Assembly (NCBI RefSeq): GCF_004208635.1
Contig: NZ_CP035806.1
Coordinates: 434,001 to 498,000, forward strand
Source of the DNA: Leucobacter triazinivorans
Lineage (GTDB): Bacteria > Actinomycetota > Actinomycetes > Actinomycetales > Microbacteriaceae
Length of the DNA: 64,000 nt
Direction: 5' to 3'
Every line of letters begins with the position of its first letter. Position 1 is the first letter of the stretch. The position numbers and the translations under genes were made by a program. Shown in pieces: positions 8,078-16,549 of this stretch. Below the pieces are notes generated by a model, which was given only the letters and a program-made list of their open reading frames with translations, was not told the origin of the DNA and made no database searches.

Positions 8078-11000
8078 TTACGTTTGCGAGCACTGCATAC
8101 GGTCTGGAGATCGCCGTCGCCGGCGCCGGATCCGCGTGCGAAGCGCGACGGCGCCGGCAGCGCAGGCGCCGCCGAGGAAGAGCGCCGCTGCGATGCCCAG
8201 GAGCGGTTGCACCGGATCGCCGCCGGTGCGCGCCAAGGGCGCGGATTCGCGCAGGCGCACCTCGAACGCCTCGCTCTGCGCACCGCACTCTCCGACGTGG
8301 ACCACGTGGGTCTCGCCGCGCTCGATCATCACCAGAGTCTCGACGAATCCCCCCATGCCGACGTGCTTCTCGGTCAGCCGCACGCGTCGCGATTCGTACC
8401 GACCGGGACCGTCGACCATCACGCCGACCTGGTCGCCGAGATCCGCGATCTCCGAGTGCGCGTCGCAGCTCATCTCGTTCGCTGCGGAGCGCGCGTAGGC
8501 CGTGAAGAGGATCCGGAACTCGAGGTCCTCCCGAGCCGAGAGCGCGCCGCTCACGATCGCGACATCGTACATCTCCTCGCCGACGGTCGCGGACCCCGCC
8601 GATTCCGTGCGCACCTCGGGGTGCTGCACCGTCGTGGTCTCGTTCGGGAGGCCGCACCGCCCGCGGTGGAGCACCACCGAGTCGTCGCCGTCCCGCAGCA
8701 CGAGCGTCTCGACCCACCAGATGGTGTCGCCGTACTCCGGCAGAGCCGTCACTCCGGGAGACTCCACCGATCCGACCTCGCGCACCGGCACGGGCCCCGC
8801 GGTGAACAGCAGGTTGTCGGCGCCGCACTCCGCGTCGTCTGTACCCGTGAGGCGCGCGTCCCCGCGGTACCCCTCGAACAGCACTTCGTGCTGCACTCCC
8901 GGTCGGCTGCTCAGGGGGCCCGACACGGTCGCCGTGTCGTGTATGAGGTCGCCGACGGCGACGATGTCGACCGCCTCGGTGGCCACCTCGGGCGCGCTGA
9001 TCACGGTGGTCTCGTTCGCGAGCCCGCAGTCGCCCTCGTGCACGAGGATCCGCTTCTCTCCCTGGACCAGCCACAGCGATTCCACCCACCACACGGAGCC
9101 GACCCAATCGGGGTGCGCTGCGACCTCCTCCGAGCGCACCGCACCCGGGGCGGTCACCTCGATGGGCCGGGTCTCGAACAGGCGGTTGTCGGCGACGCAC
9201 TCCGGCGCTTCCGCGGCCTCCTCCGCACCGGGCTCCCCGCTCTCCGTTCCGCGCACCGGTGCGAAGCGCTCCCGGTATCCGCTGAACACGAGCTCCCACC
9301 GTGCCGCGTCGTTCGCCTCGATCCTCCCGGAGATCCGGGCGATGTCCGAGATCAGGTCTCCGGCCGCCGCCGCCGGCGTCGCCTCGGTCTCCACTGCCGG
9401 CCGTCCGATGCGCGTGGTCTCGTGCGAGAGCCCGCACTCTCCGCGATGCACGGGCTCAGGGCCGTCGCCGGTATCGATGTACAGAGTTTCGACCCACCAG
9501 ATCGCTTCTCCGTGCTCCCAGCGAGCCGTGAATCCGGGCGAACGCACCTCGCCGGGGCCATCGACGGGTACCGGCGCAGATCGGAAGACGATGGTCTCCG
9601 CCGAGCAGTTCGGTTCGATCAGAGCCGTTTCCCGGGCGGCGCGTTCCGCGGTCGCGGTCGCGTCCGCTTCAGGCGCTCGATAGGCCTCGAACCCCACCGA
9701 GTACTCGGCGTCGGGCGCAAACTCCCCCGAGATGATGGCGACGTCGTAGATCTCTTCTCCGACCGCGGCCTCGTCGAGCGCCCGGGTCACGACGCCGGGC
9801 TGCCCGATGCGGGTGGTCTCGTTCGAGACGCCGCAGCGTCCCTCGTGCACGACGGCGCCTCGGGATTCGACGCGCTCGACCCAGTGGATGGTGCCGCCGC
9901 TGCGCACGCGCACCGGGTCCGTGCTGAAGCGACCGACGCCCGGAACGCGGATCCCGGACTGTCGATGCACCGGCTGCGCTGTGCACCGCTCCTCGGTCGA
10001 CATCGCCGCGATCTCCTCAGCGCTCCAGATCACCGGTGCTCGACGCGATTCCATCACCGGGTCTCGACCGATCGCGTGCATCGGGGCACCGTCGTCGTCG
10101 AGCACCGGTGCGCCCTCTGCGTCGGTCAGGGGTACCGGGTATCGGGTGCCGTCGGCTGCGACGCCCGAGGAGGGCCGCCCCTCCGCGTCGAGCACGGGGA
10201 TACGTTCTCCCGCGGCATCGAGCAGCGCGCTGCCATCCGCGCCCGCCCACCACTCCGTCCAGAGCGCCCGACCGGTTTCGGGATCCTCGGCTTGGGCGTC
10301 GTACGGCTCCCCGAGGATCGGCTCCCACTCCTGGTCGTACTTCCGGGCGCCGATCTCCGGCAGCAGATACGCGGTGAACTCGGCTTCGGCATCCGGCCAC
10401 ATCCGCAGATCTCCCGTCTCCGGCGCCGCGACGATCAGTGCGTCCACCATCGTGCCGCCCAGTTCGGCCGAGGGCTGCGCCAACGACGATCCGATCGGCG
10501 GCGCCCACTGGCGTGCGTCGAGAGCGACGGCGGGGAAGAGCCCGGTGGCATCGCGTCGCTTCGAGATTCCGGTCGCCACGGCGACCCGCTGCCCGATCGC
10601 CCCCGCGGCTGTGGTGGTGGAGGAGATGTCGAGCTGCGGCTCCCAGCCGAGCGCGCCCGCGGCGGTCCACGATCCGGTGACCTCGACCGTCTTCGCTCCC
10701 GGAGCACGCAGAACATCGCGCGTCGATGCTTCCCCGGTGGACACGGTGATCTTCGAAGCCCCGTTGAGCACGAAGGTGCCGCCGACCACCGTCAACGACG
10801 TCGTGCCCTTCGGGTACGACACCCGGTATCTGTCCGGGCTTCCGTCGGGATGCGAGCTGAGCTCGAGAGCCGCGGTGACCGGTACGGGGTCGGTGGGCGG
10901 ATGCGCGCGCAGCTTGGCCTCGGCGTAGAGGCTGTCGGAGGCGGCGATGAGGTTGCGACCCCGTTGCGAGCTCTGCAGCGTCGCGATCTTCTGGTTCAGG

Positions 11001-11476
11001 TGCGCATTCCCGCTCCGAAAGTTCTCGCGCATGCGCCAGATCGTCAGCTGGACCGCTGCCGCGGTCCACGCATCCCCGCTCTGCCCGTGGCGATCGATGA
11101 GATAGTTCATCTGCCGCATCCCCGCCGCGTCGCCCCAGGACGAGAAGGCGCCCGACCGTCCGGGGAGGATGCTGGAGCGCTGGGTACCCGTGACGCGCCC
11201 CGTCGGTTCGCTCATGGATACCTCGATGCAGTAGGCGCGCCTGCCGTCCGGCATGACGAAGTTCGAGATGGTGAGCCCTCCGGAGAAACTCACGCTCTCG
11301 CCCCGAGGGAGCGCCTCGGTCGGTGCAGCGTCGACCGTCACGAGCGCGGCGCCTGCGAGCAGTGCGGCGGCCGTCACCCCTGCCAGTCGCCGGAGGAGCC
11401 GGACGGTGCTCCCCCGGACGCTCGTACGGGTACGCGCTGAGCCGTGGCGGATCCGCCACGGGTCGAGTGTGGTCAT
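8078..11476 (-). CDS. Giant thioester-domain surface protein with LARTG sortase signal
   Basis: Secreted wall-anchored protein of 1132 residues. A signal peptide (LLRRLAGVTAAALLAGAA, about residues 25-50) precedes a thioester-domain-like region with the paired motifs AYCIEVSM (Cys, about residue 82) and AAVQLTIWRM (Gln, about 143). In known thioester adhesins these residues form the Cys-Gln bond used for covalent host or surface attachment. After an intermediate domain come four full and one partial repeat modules (about residues 495-1075) built around WWVETL, a GxCGLxNETT motif and IYDVAxVSG. The C-terminus has LARTG, a hydrophobic helix and an Arg-rich tail, fitting the LAxTG signal of class E sortases. 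ATG 11476 has GGAGG seven bases before it. The ligand is unknown. Confidence 0.8.
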   Translation of the reverse strand: MTTLDPWRIRHGSARTRTSVRGSTVRLLRRLAGVTAAALLAGAALVTVDAAPTEALPRGESVSFSGGLTISNFVMPDGRRAYCIEVSMSEPTGRVTGTQRSSILPGRSGAFSSWGDAAGMRQMNYLIDRHGQSGDAWTAAAVQLTIWRMRENFRSGNAHLNQKIATLQSSQRGRNLIAASDSLYAEAKLRAHPPTDPVPVTAALELSSHPDGSPDRYRVSYPKGTTSLTVVGGTFVLNGASKITVSTGEASTRDVLRAPGAKTVEVTGSWTAAGALGWEPQLDISSTTTAAGAIGQRVAVATGISKRRDATGLFPAVALDARQWAPPIGSSLAQPSAELGGTMVDALIVAAPETGDLRMWPDAEAEFTAYLLPEIGARKYDQEWEPILGEPYDAQAEDPETGRALWTEWWAGADGSALLDAAGERIPVLDAEGRPSSGVAADGTRYPVPLTDAEGAPVLDDDGAPMHAIGRDPVMESRRAPVIWSAEEIAAMSTEERCTAQPVHRQSGIRVPGVGRFSTDPVRVRSGGTIHWVERVESRGAVVHEGRCGVSNETTRIGQPGVVTRALDEAAVGEEIYDVAIISGEFAPDAEYSVGFEAYRAPEADATATAERAARETALIEPNCSAETIVFRSAPVPVDGPGEVRSPGFTARWEHGEAIWWVETLYIDTGDGPEPVHRGECGLSHETTRIGRPAVETEATPAAAAGDLISDIARISGRIEANDAARWELVFSGYRERFAPVRGTESGEPGAEEAAEAPECVADNRLFETRPIEVTAPGAVRSEEVAAHPDWVGSVWWVESLWLVQGEKRILVHEGDCGLANETTVISAPEVATEAVDIVAVGDLIHDTATVSGPLSSRPGVQHEVLFEGYRGDARLTGTDDAECGADNLLFTAGPVPVREVGSVESPGVTALPEYGDTIWWVETLVLRDGDDSVVLHRGRCGLPNETTTVQHPEVRTESAGSATVGEEMYDVAIVSGALSAREDLEFRILFTAYARSAANEMSCDAHSEIADLGDQVGVMVDGPGRYESRRVRLTEKHVGMGGFVETLVMIERGETHVVHVGECGAQSEAFEVRLRESAPLARTGGDPVQPLLGIAAALFLGGACAAGAVALRTRIRRRRRRSPDRMQCSQT
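8240..9995 (-). repeat. Four and a half ~360-407-nt protein-coding repeat modules
   Basis: Within the thioester protein, cysteine codons of the type CxA recur near 9991, 9606, 9199, 8825 and 8466. Each begins a module containing a second cysteine in GxCG followed by NETT or a variant, then VGxxIYDVA-type text. Spacing is 385, 407, 374 and 359 nt. Copies are diverged at DNA level, so this is old intragenic duplication rather than recent tandem amplification. Confidence 0.8.
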
Positions 11477-11595
11477 GGTCGTGCCTCCAGGTGCGAATCG
11501 CTCGAGAGCCCGCGGAATCGGGGGCTTCTCCATCGATGCTGAGGCCTGTCACTCGCGTGGCCGGAGAGTTCTCCACAGTCGATTCCGACGTCCGA

Positions 11596-11625
11596 TTCGC
11601 ATCCGCACTGGATCCGTGCTACAGT
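11596..11625 (+). promoter_or_regulatory. Putative tRNA-fMet promoter
   Basis: TTCGCA (11596-11601) and TACAGT (11620-11625) are separated by 18 bases, and the tRNA begins 12 bases after the second box. The -35 match is weak. Confidence 0.4.
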
Positions 11626-11637
11626 GAATTCTTGTGC

Positions 11638-11714
11638 CGCGGGGTGGAGCAGTTCGGTAGCTCGCCGGGCTCATAACCCGGAGGTCGTAGGTTCAAATCC
11701 TGCCCCCGCAACCA
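11638..11714 (+). tRNA. Initiator tRNA-fMet (CAT anticodon)
   Basis: 77-nt cloverleaf with encoded CCA. Bacterial initiator hallmarks are visible. The first base C is opposed by A rather than paired (acceptor CGCGGGG against CCCCGCA). The anticodon stem carries three consecutive G:C pairs flanking the loop CTCATAA. The T-loop is GGTTCAAATCC. It is followed directly by a strong terminator, so it is a single-gene transcript. Confidence 0.95.
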
Positions 11715-11717
11715 CGA

Positions 11718-11763
11718 GAGAGGCCCTGATCAGGAGAAATCCCGATCAGGGCCTCTCGCTTTT
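11718..11763 (+). terminator. Rho-independent terminator of tRNA-fMet
   Basis: Perfect 14-bp stem (11718-11731 with 11744-11757), 12-base loop, then TTTT at 11760-11763. It starts four bases after the tRNA CCA end. Confidence 0.95.
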
Positions 11764-11776
11764 CCTTCGTCACCGT

Positions 11777-11816
11777 TCGCAGCTGCGCCCTCAAGCTCGC
11801 AGCTGCGCGCTCAAGC
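11777..11816. repeat. 20-bp tandem duplication downstream of the tRNA
   Basis: Two adjacent 20-base units (11777-11796 and 11797-11816) beginning TCGCAGCTGCGC differ at one position. Each contains the palindrome GCAGCTGC. It lies in the 200-base space between the tRNA terminator and the UPF0182 terminator. No gene is visible there. Confidence 0.8.
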
Positions 11817-11914
11817 CACGAGTCGTCACGCATCGGTCGCACCAAGAATCTCTGCGACCAGTGACTTCTGCACCAGTTGCGAGCGAAGCTGCCACCCCCA
11901 CTGCTTCCCGGCAA

Positions 11915-11958
11915 CGTCGAACGGCCCGACTCCCCCGCGGGAATCGGGCCGTTCGACG
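11915..11958 (-). terminator. 15-bp hairpin terminator of the UPF0182 gene
   Basis: 11915-11929 and 11944-11958 are exact reverse complements with a 14-base loop. The stem begins nine bases past the TAG (11968-11970) of the UPF0182 gene. Confidence 0.8.
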
Positions 11959-11967
11959 GTGTGCGCT

Positions 11968-14900
11968 CTACTCGGCCTGCAGTGCGGCCTCCAGCGCCTC
12001 GCGCAGCAGCTCGTCGGCCTCTCCGTAGGCCGCCCAGTCGCCGGCCTGCATAGCCTCGTCGCGGTCCTGAATCGCCTGCTGCATCTGCCGCAGCGCCTGG
12101 TCGAGGCTCAGCTCGGATCCGGTGGACGCATCCGGCTCTTCCTCATCCGCGGGCGTGTCGGTCGCATCGCCCTCACCGGTGTCGCCAGGCGTGTCGGGCA
12201 CCTCCACTCCACCGTCACCGGCGTTCGCGCCGGAATTGCCGCCGAAGAGGGAGTCCAGCGCCTCGTCGAGGGTGTCCTCGAACGCGATCTGGTCGCCGAA
12301 CGCGACGAGTACCTTCTGCAGGATGGGGAAGCTCGTCCCCGAAGAGGCCTGGACGTAGACGGGCTGCACGTAGAGCAGACCGCCGCCGACCGGCAGCGTG
12401 AGCAGGTTGCCGCTGATGACGCGGCTCTCGCCCTGGCGCAGGATGTTGAGCAGACGCGACACCTCGGAATCCGTGGTGAAGCTGTTCTGCACCTGACCGG
12501 GGCCCGGGATCGGATTGCCCTTCGGCAGGGTCAGGAGCTTGAGCGTGCCGTACTCCTCGGAGACCTCTCCGGCGTCGGACCCCGCGTTCGAGTTCGCAGC
12601 GAGATACCCGGTGAGAATGTCTCGCGACCCCTCGCCCTGCTGGTCGGGGATGTAGGTCGAGTAGATGGAGAAGTTCGGGTCGGCCTCGGCTCCGGCCGCC
12701 AGCGTGAGGTAGTACGGCGGCTGCGCCCGCTTGACCGCGCCCGCAGCGGCGCTCGACACCGGGTCGTCCGGCGTGCGCCAGCGATCCTCGGCCGAGTAGA
12801 AGGCGTCGGAGTTCGTCACGTGGTACTGACCGAGCACCGCGCGCTGCACCTTGAAGAGATCACTCGGGTAGCGCACGTGGCTGAGCAGATCCCCGCTCAT
12901 CTCCGAGACGCTCTCGAGCGTGCCCGGGAAGATCTTGCCCCACGACTGGAGCAGCGGATCCTCGGTGTCCCACGCGTAGAGCGTCACCGAACCGTCGTAG
13001 GCATCGACAGTTGCCTTGACCGAGTTGCGGATGTAGTTGATCGACTTGGGCATCGGATCGGTGCGCTCGTTGTCGGCGTCCACCGTCAGCGCATTCATAT
13101 CGTTCTGCTGCGAGTACGGATAGTCGGCGGAGGTGGTGTACCCGTCGACGATCCAGACGATGCGGCCGTCCACGACCGAGGCGTAGGGCGATTCGTCGAT
13201 GGTGAGGTAGGGCGCGACCTTCTGCACGCGATCCACCGGGTTCCGATCGTAGAGGATCTGGGATCCTTCGACGACGGCGCCCGAGAGCAGCACCTCCATG
13301 TCTTGGAACTTCAGGGCGTAGATGAGCTTGGTGAAGAGATTGCTCAGGGTGGGACCGCCATCGCCGGAGAATGTGGTCATGTTCTGTCGACCGGAAGTCG
13401 CGTCATCGGCCTCCTCTTCGGCCGCCGCCTCGGTCGCCGCCCCGTCCTCGGCGGCCTCGATCTCGACGGCCTCGGCCTCGGGGTTGTCCGTCGAGGCGTC
13501 GGCGTTCTCGGTCTCGGAGGCCTCTGCGCTGCCGGGCTCGGCCGGCGCCGGGTCGTCGGCCGTCGCCTCGGCGGTGCTCTCCGCATCCGCCGGGAAGTCG
13601 AGTTCGATCGGCTTGGACCGCTCGCCGCCCACGATCGAGTACTCCGGCGAGTTCATGCCGAAGTACACGCGAGGTTCGAACTCCCCGAGCTTGCCGCTCG
13701 TGGGGATTCCGTTCTCGAGGAAGACCGGCTCTCCACCGGGCGAGCGCTGATTGCCGTATGCGGCGACGAGCCCGTACCCGTGGGTGTAGACGAGCGTCCG
13801 GTTGTACCAGCCGCTCTGATCGCTGATGTCGATGTCGCGGATGGCGGAGACCGTGTCCTCGACTCGGCCGTCGATCTCGTAGCGGTCGACGCTGAGCGAG
13901 CTGGGGAACTGGTAGTACTGGCGGATCTGCTCGAGCTGAGCGAACGTGGGCGACACGACCTCGGGATCGATGATGCGGATGTTGGCCGTCGTCTCCGCGT
14001 CGTTGCGCAGCGCACCGGGCTCCGCGTCGGTCACGGCGTCGTAGCGCTCGACCTCGACTTCGTCGATGCCGTATGCGGCTCGAGTCGCCTCGATATTGCG
14101 CTCGATGTACTCCGCCTCGAGGCTCTTCTCATCGGGACGCACCTGGAACTGCTGCACGGCCCACGGATAGCCGATCCCGAGGACGATGCTCGACACCAGG
14201 AACAGCGCGGTGCCGATCACCGGCAGCCGCCACTTGCCGGTGAAAGCCGTGACGAGGAACAGCACCGCGACGATGATCGCGATCCCGGCGAGGATCTGCT
14301 TGCCGGGGATGACGGCGTGGACGTCCTGGAAGAGCGCACCGGTCCACTGCCCGCTCGTGCCGCTGAGCGTCGCGTACTGGTCGAGCCACAGGCTCGCGGC
14401 CTGCAGCAGGAGGTACACCGTGGCGAGCACTGCCGCCTGGATCCTCGTCGCCTTCGAGACGCGCACGTCGCGTCCCGAGAACGAGATGCCGCCGTAGAGG
14501 TAGCTCGTGGCCACGCCGGCGATGAGGGAGATCAGCACGACCGCGGAGGCGAAGCCGACGATGCCGCGCAGCATCGGCAGATCGAACAGGAAGAAGGAGA
14601 TGTCGAGCCCGAACTGCGCGTCCTGCTCCCCCGATGCCTCGCCGTTGAGCCAGAGGAGCACACGCTGCCACTGGGTTCCCGTGCTGAATCCTGCGAACAG
14701 GCCCACGACGGCCGGAAGCCCCCACTTCACAAGGCGGCGCAGCGGTTCGAACAGCTCCTGATAGCGATCGAGCTGCGCAGTGAGCCGTGCGTAGACGGGA
14801 CGCTTGCGGTAGGCGATGTCGATTGCGAAGAAGACGGGAACCGCCATGCCCACGAAGCCGATCGCGAACATCACGCCCGCGGCGATCCACTGGGTGGTGA

Positions 14901-15060
14901 GCACGGGCAGGTACCCGAGTTGCCGATACCACATCACCTCGGCGAGCACCGCGGCCACGGCGAGGAAGCCGAGGATCAGCACCACCACGAGGATCACGGT
15001 GATGGCGAGCGGCGATAGTCGGCGCTGACGGGCCGGAGCGTGTGCGTTCTGGTCGGTCAC
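11968..15060 (-). CDS. UPF0182 family large membrane protein
   Basis: Protein of 1030 residues, about the usual length of this actinobacterial and cyanobacterial family, whose function is unknown. The first ~300 residues carry about seven membrane helices (for example LAITVILVVVLILGFLAV), and the remainder is a large, probably extracytoplasmic domain. A strongly acidic Ala/Glu/Asp-rich insert lies at about residues 490-555 (DNA 13395-13600), and a second acidic tail comes before the C-terminal helical end. GTG 15060 opens the conserved VTDQN start. The Shine-Dalgarno is weak (AGGAAG at 12 bases). It has the same order with the PDZ protease and zincin as Mycobacterium tuberculosis Rv3193c-Rv3195. 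Confidence 0.9.
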   Translation of the reverse strand: MTDQNAHAPARQRRLSPLAITVILVVVLILGFLAVAAVLAEVMWYRQLGYLPVLTTQWIAAGVMFAIGFVGMAVPVFFAIDIAYRKRPVYARLTAQLDRYQELFEPLRRLVKWGLPAVVGLFAGFSTGTQWQRVLLWLNGEASGEQDAQFGLDISFFLFDLPMLRGIVGFASAVVLISLIAGVATSYLYGGISFSGRDVRVSKATRIQAAVLATVYLLLQAASLWLDQYATLSGTSGQWTGALFQDVHAVIPGKQILAGIAIIVAVLFLVTAFTGKWRLPVIGTALFLVSSIVLGIGYPWAVQQFQVRPDEKSLEAEYIERNIEATRAAYGIDEVEVERYDAVTDAEPGALRNDAETTANIRIIDPEVVSPTFAQLEQIRQYYQFPSSLSVDRYEIDGRVEDTVSAIRDIDISDQSGWYNRTLVYTHGYGLVAAYGNQRSPGGEPVFLENGIPTSGKLGEFEPRVYFGMNSPEYSIVGGERSKPIELDFPADAESTAEATADDPAPAEPGSAEASETENADASTDNPEAEAVEIEAAEDGAATEAAAEEEADDATSGRQNMTTFSGDGGPTLSNLFTKLIYALKFQDMEVLLSGAVVEGSQILYDRNPVDRVQKVAPYLTIDESPYASVVDGRIVWIVDGYTTSADYPYSQQNDMNALTVDADNERTDPMPKSINYIRNSVKATVDAYDGSVTLYAWDTEDPLLQSWGKIFPGTLESVSEMSGDLLSHVRYPSDLFKVQRAVLGQYHVTNSDAFYSAEDRWRTPDDPVSSAAAGAVKRAQPPYYLTLAAGAEADPNFSIYSTYIPDQQGEGSRDILTGYLAANSNAGSDAGEVSEEYGTLKLLTLPKGNPIPGPGQVQNSFTTDSEVSRLLNILRQGESRVISGNLLTLPVGGGLLYVQPVYVQASSGTSFPILQKVLVAFGDQIAFEDTLDEALDSLFGGNSGANAGDGGVEVPDTPGDTGEGDATDTPADEEEPDASTGSELSLDQALRQMQQAIQDRDEAMQAGDWAAYGEADELLREALEAALQAE

Positions 15061-15151
15061 GTCTCTGTAGTTCTTCCTGTCCAGAGTGCACCCCTGAAGG
15101 GTGCCGGGCGGGGTCGTACCCAGCCTATCGGTCGCCCCTGACAAGAACCCC

Positions 15152-15310
15152 GGCAAGGCGCTGGAGCGACGCATCGCGTCGCGCGCCGACGGCGCTGAGC
15201 GCGCCCTCGCGCTCAGCCGACGTGCGCAGCACGGAGGACATGGGCAAGGCGCTGGAGCGACGCATCGCGTCGCGCGCCGACGGCGCTGGAGCGACGCATC
15301 GCGTCGCGCG
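15152..15310. repeat. 46-bp intergenic repeat, two full copies and one partial
   Basis: A 46-base unit at 15152-15197 recurs exactly at 15243-15288 (91-base period). A further partial copy of about 29 bases occupies 15282-15310, ending directly at the stop of the PDZ gene. Each copy contains the inverted repeat GCGACGC-ATC-GCGTCGC. A separate 10-bp hairpin sits between the first two copies. The unit is not coding on the minus strand and no gene is seen. Confidence 0.85.
15194..15217 (-). terminator. 10-bp hairpin downstream of the PDZ protease gene
   Basis: 15194-15203 pairs perfectly with 15208-15217 around a four-base loop CCCT. It is placed between the PDZ gene end and the UPF0182 start, both on the minus strand, so it may terminate or attenuate read-through. 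Confidence 0.5.
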
Positions 15311-16411
15311 CTACTCTCCCGACTCCCCCGCGCGCGCCGCGCACCGCTCGATCCCGGCCGGCTCCTCGCCGGCGGTGAGCGCGTCGATGGCCGCGATCGC
15401 CTCGTCGAGGGACTCCACCGGAGCGATCCGCATGCCGGGCGGCAGCCGGCTGGGAAGGTCCGCGCAGTTGTCGACGGGCATGAGGAACAGCTCGCTGTCG
15501 GCGCGCGCCGCAGCCCACATCTTCTGCGTGAGCCCGCCGATCGCACCGACCGATCCGCTATCCGTGATGGTGCCGGTACCGCTGACGACCCGGCCGTCGA
15601 GCAGCGCGCCAGGGGTCAGGCGGTCTAAGATCGCGAGCGCGAAAACCAGACCGGCGCTCGGACCGCCGATGCGCGAGAGGCTGACGTCGATCTCTGCCGG
15701 CAGCTCGTAGGAGCTCGAGATCATCGCGCCGATCAGCGGCTGCGAGCCGGTCTCCGGCAGACGCGGCGTCAGCGATACCTCGCGCTCCTGCCCGTCTCGA
15801 ACGATGCCGACACGGATCTCGACGTCCGCCCCGGCCTCGGCGATCCCGCGACGCAGCTCGCCGAAATCCGAGACAGCACGATCGTCGAGACTCACGATCC
15901 GGTCGCCGGTCTCGAGCAGGCCGAATGCGGGGCCGTCCTCTGAGACGCCGGCGACGGTGAGCTCCACGTCGACCTCCTCCCCCATCGCTCGGAACGCGGC
16001 CGCAGCGGCCTGCGCCTGAGATGAATCCATGAGCACCGCGTTCTCCTCCTCGCGCTGCTCGACCGTCACGCCCCGAGGGTAGAACTCGCCGACCGGCGCC
16101 ACGCGCTGAGCTGGGTCGAAGAGCGTCGGAAGGAGCGAGAGCCAGCTCCTGGGGTGCTCGGGGTCGCCGAGGATCGAGACCGTGAGCAGGTTGAGCTCGC
16201 CGGTCGTGGGAAATGTGGTCGCGCCCTCGACCCCGATCACCGGAACCGGCTGATCGTCGATGTCGACCTCTCCGAGCGTGTCGACCACCGGTCCCGGCTG
16301 CTCGACGACGTAGGGCGACGGGACGAGGGCCGCGAGCAGGGCGACGCAGGCGAGAACGGCCGTCGTGAGGAGCAGGCGCGATCTGCGCCGCTCGGCCGAT
16401 CCGTCGTCCAC
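15311..16411 (-). CDS. YlbL-type PDZ/Lon-like membrane protease
   Basis: A 366-residue membrane-anchored protein: one N-terminal helix (LLLTTAVLACVALLAALV), an extracytoplasmic region, a PDZ domain (about residues 145-225) and a C-terminal Lon-type protease domain. The Ser-Lys dyad is visible as GGPSAGL (Ser) and GLTQKMWAA (Lys), so it is likely active. Homologues such as Rv3194c and YlbL are associated with envelope quality control. It starts at GTG 16411 with GGGAG upstream. Its stop is flush with a palindromic repeat copy. It is divergent from the zincin gene at 16550. Confidence 0.9.
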   Translation of the reverse strand: MDDGSAERRRSRLLLTTAVLACVALLAALVPSPYVVEQPGPVVDTLGEVDIDDQPVPVIGVEGATTFPTTGELNLLTVSILGDPEHPRSWLSLLPTLFDPAQRVAPVGEFYPRGVTVEQREEENAVLMDSSQAQAAAAAFRAMGEEVDVELTVAGVSEDGPAFGLLETGDRIVSLDDRAVSDFGELRRGIAEAGADVEIRVGIVRDGQEREVSLTPRLPETGSQPLIGAMISSSYELPAEIDVSLSRIGGPSAGLVFALAILDRLTPGALLDGRVVSGTGTITDSGSVGAIGGLTQKMWAAARADSELFLMPVDNCADLPSRLPPGMRIAPVESLDEAIAAIDALTAGEEPAGIERCAARAGESGE

Positions 16412-16549
16412 CAGCTCCCGCCCTCCCGCGGCACGGCGCCGCTGTTCGCAGTCGGCGCAACCCGAATCGCCGAGCGACGGTCAATCTAGCAGGCGGATCT
16501 GATCGCGGTGCCGTAGCGTTGTGGGCAACGGACGACCGGAGGAACGGGA

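Noticed and set aside
7982..11440. A 1152-codon plus-strand frame antisense to the thioester surface protein.
   Set aside because: Rich in His/Arg/Asp/Gly with no signal or motif; the minus strand has a signal peptide, repeats and a sortase signal.
11638..11820. Considered as an attachment site for an integrated element next to the tRNA.
   Set aside because: No duplicated tRNA 3' end, integrase or foreign gene block; core genes flank both sides.
15152..15310. Considered as a small CRISPR array.
   Set aside because: Copies are 91 bases apart with one overlapping partial copy, no uniform spacers and no cas genes.
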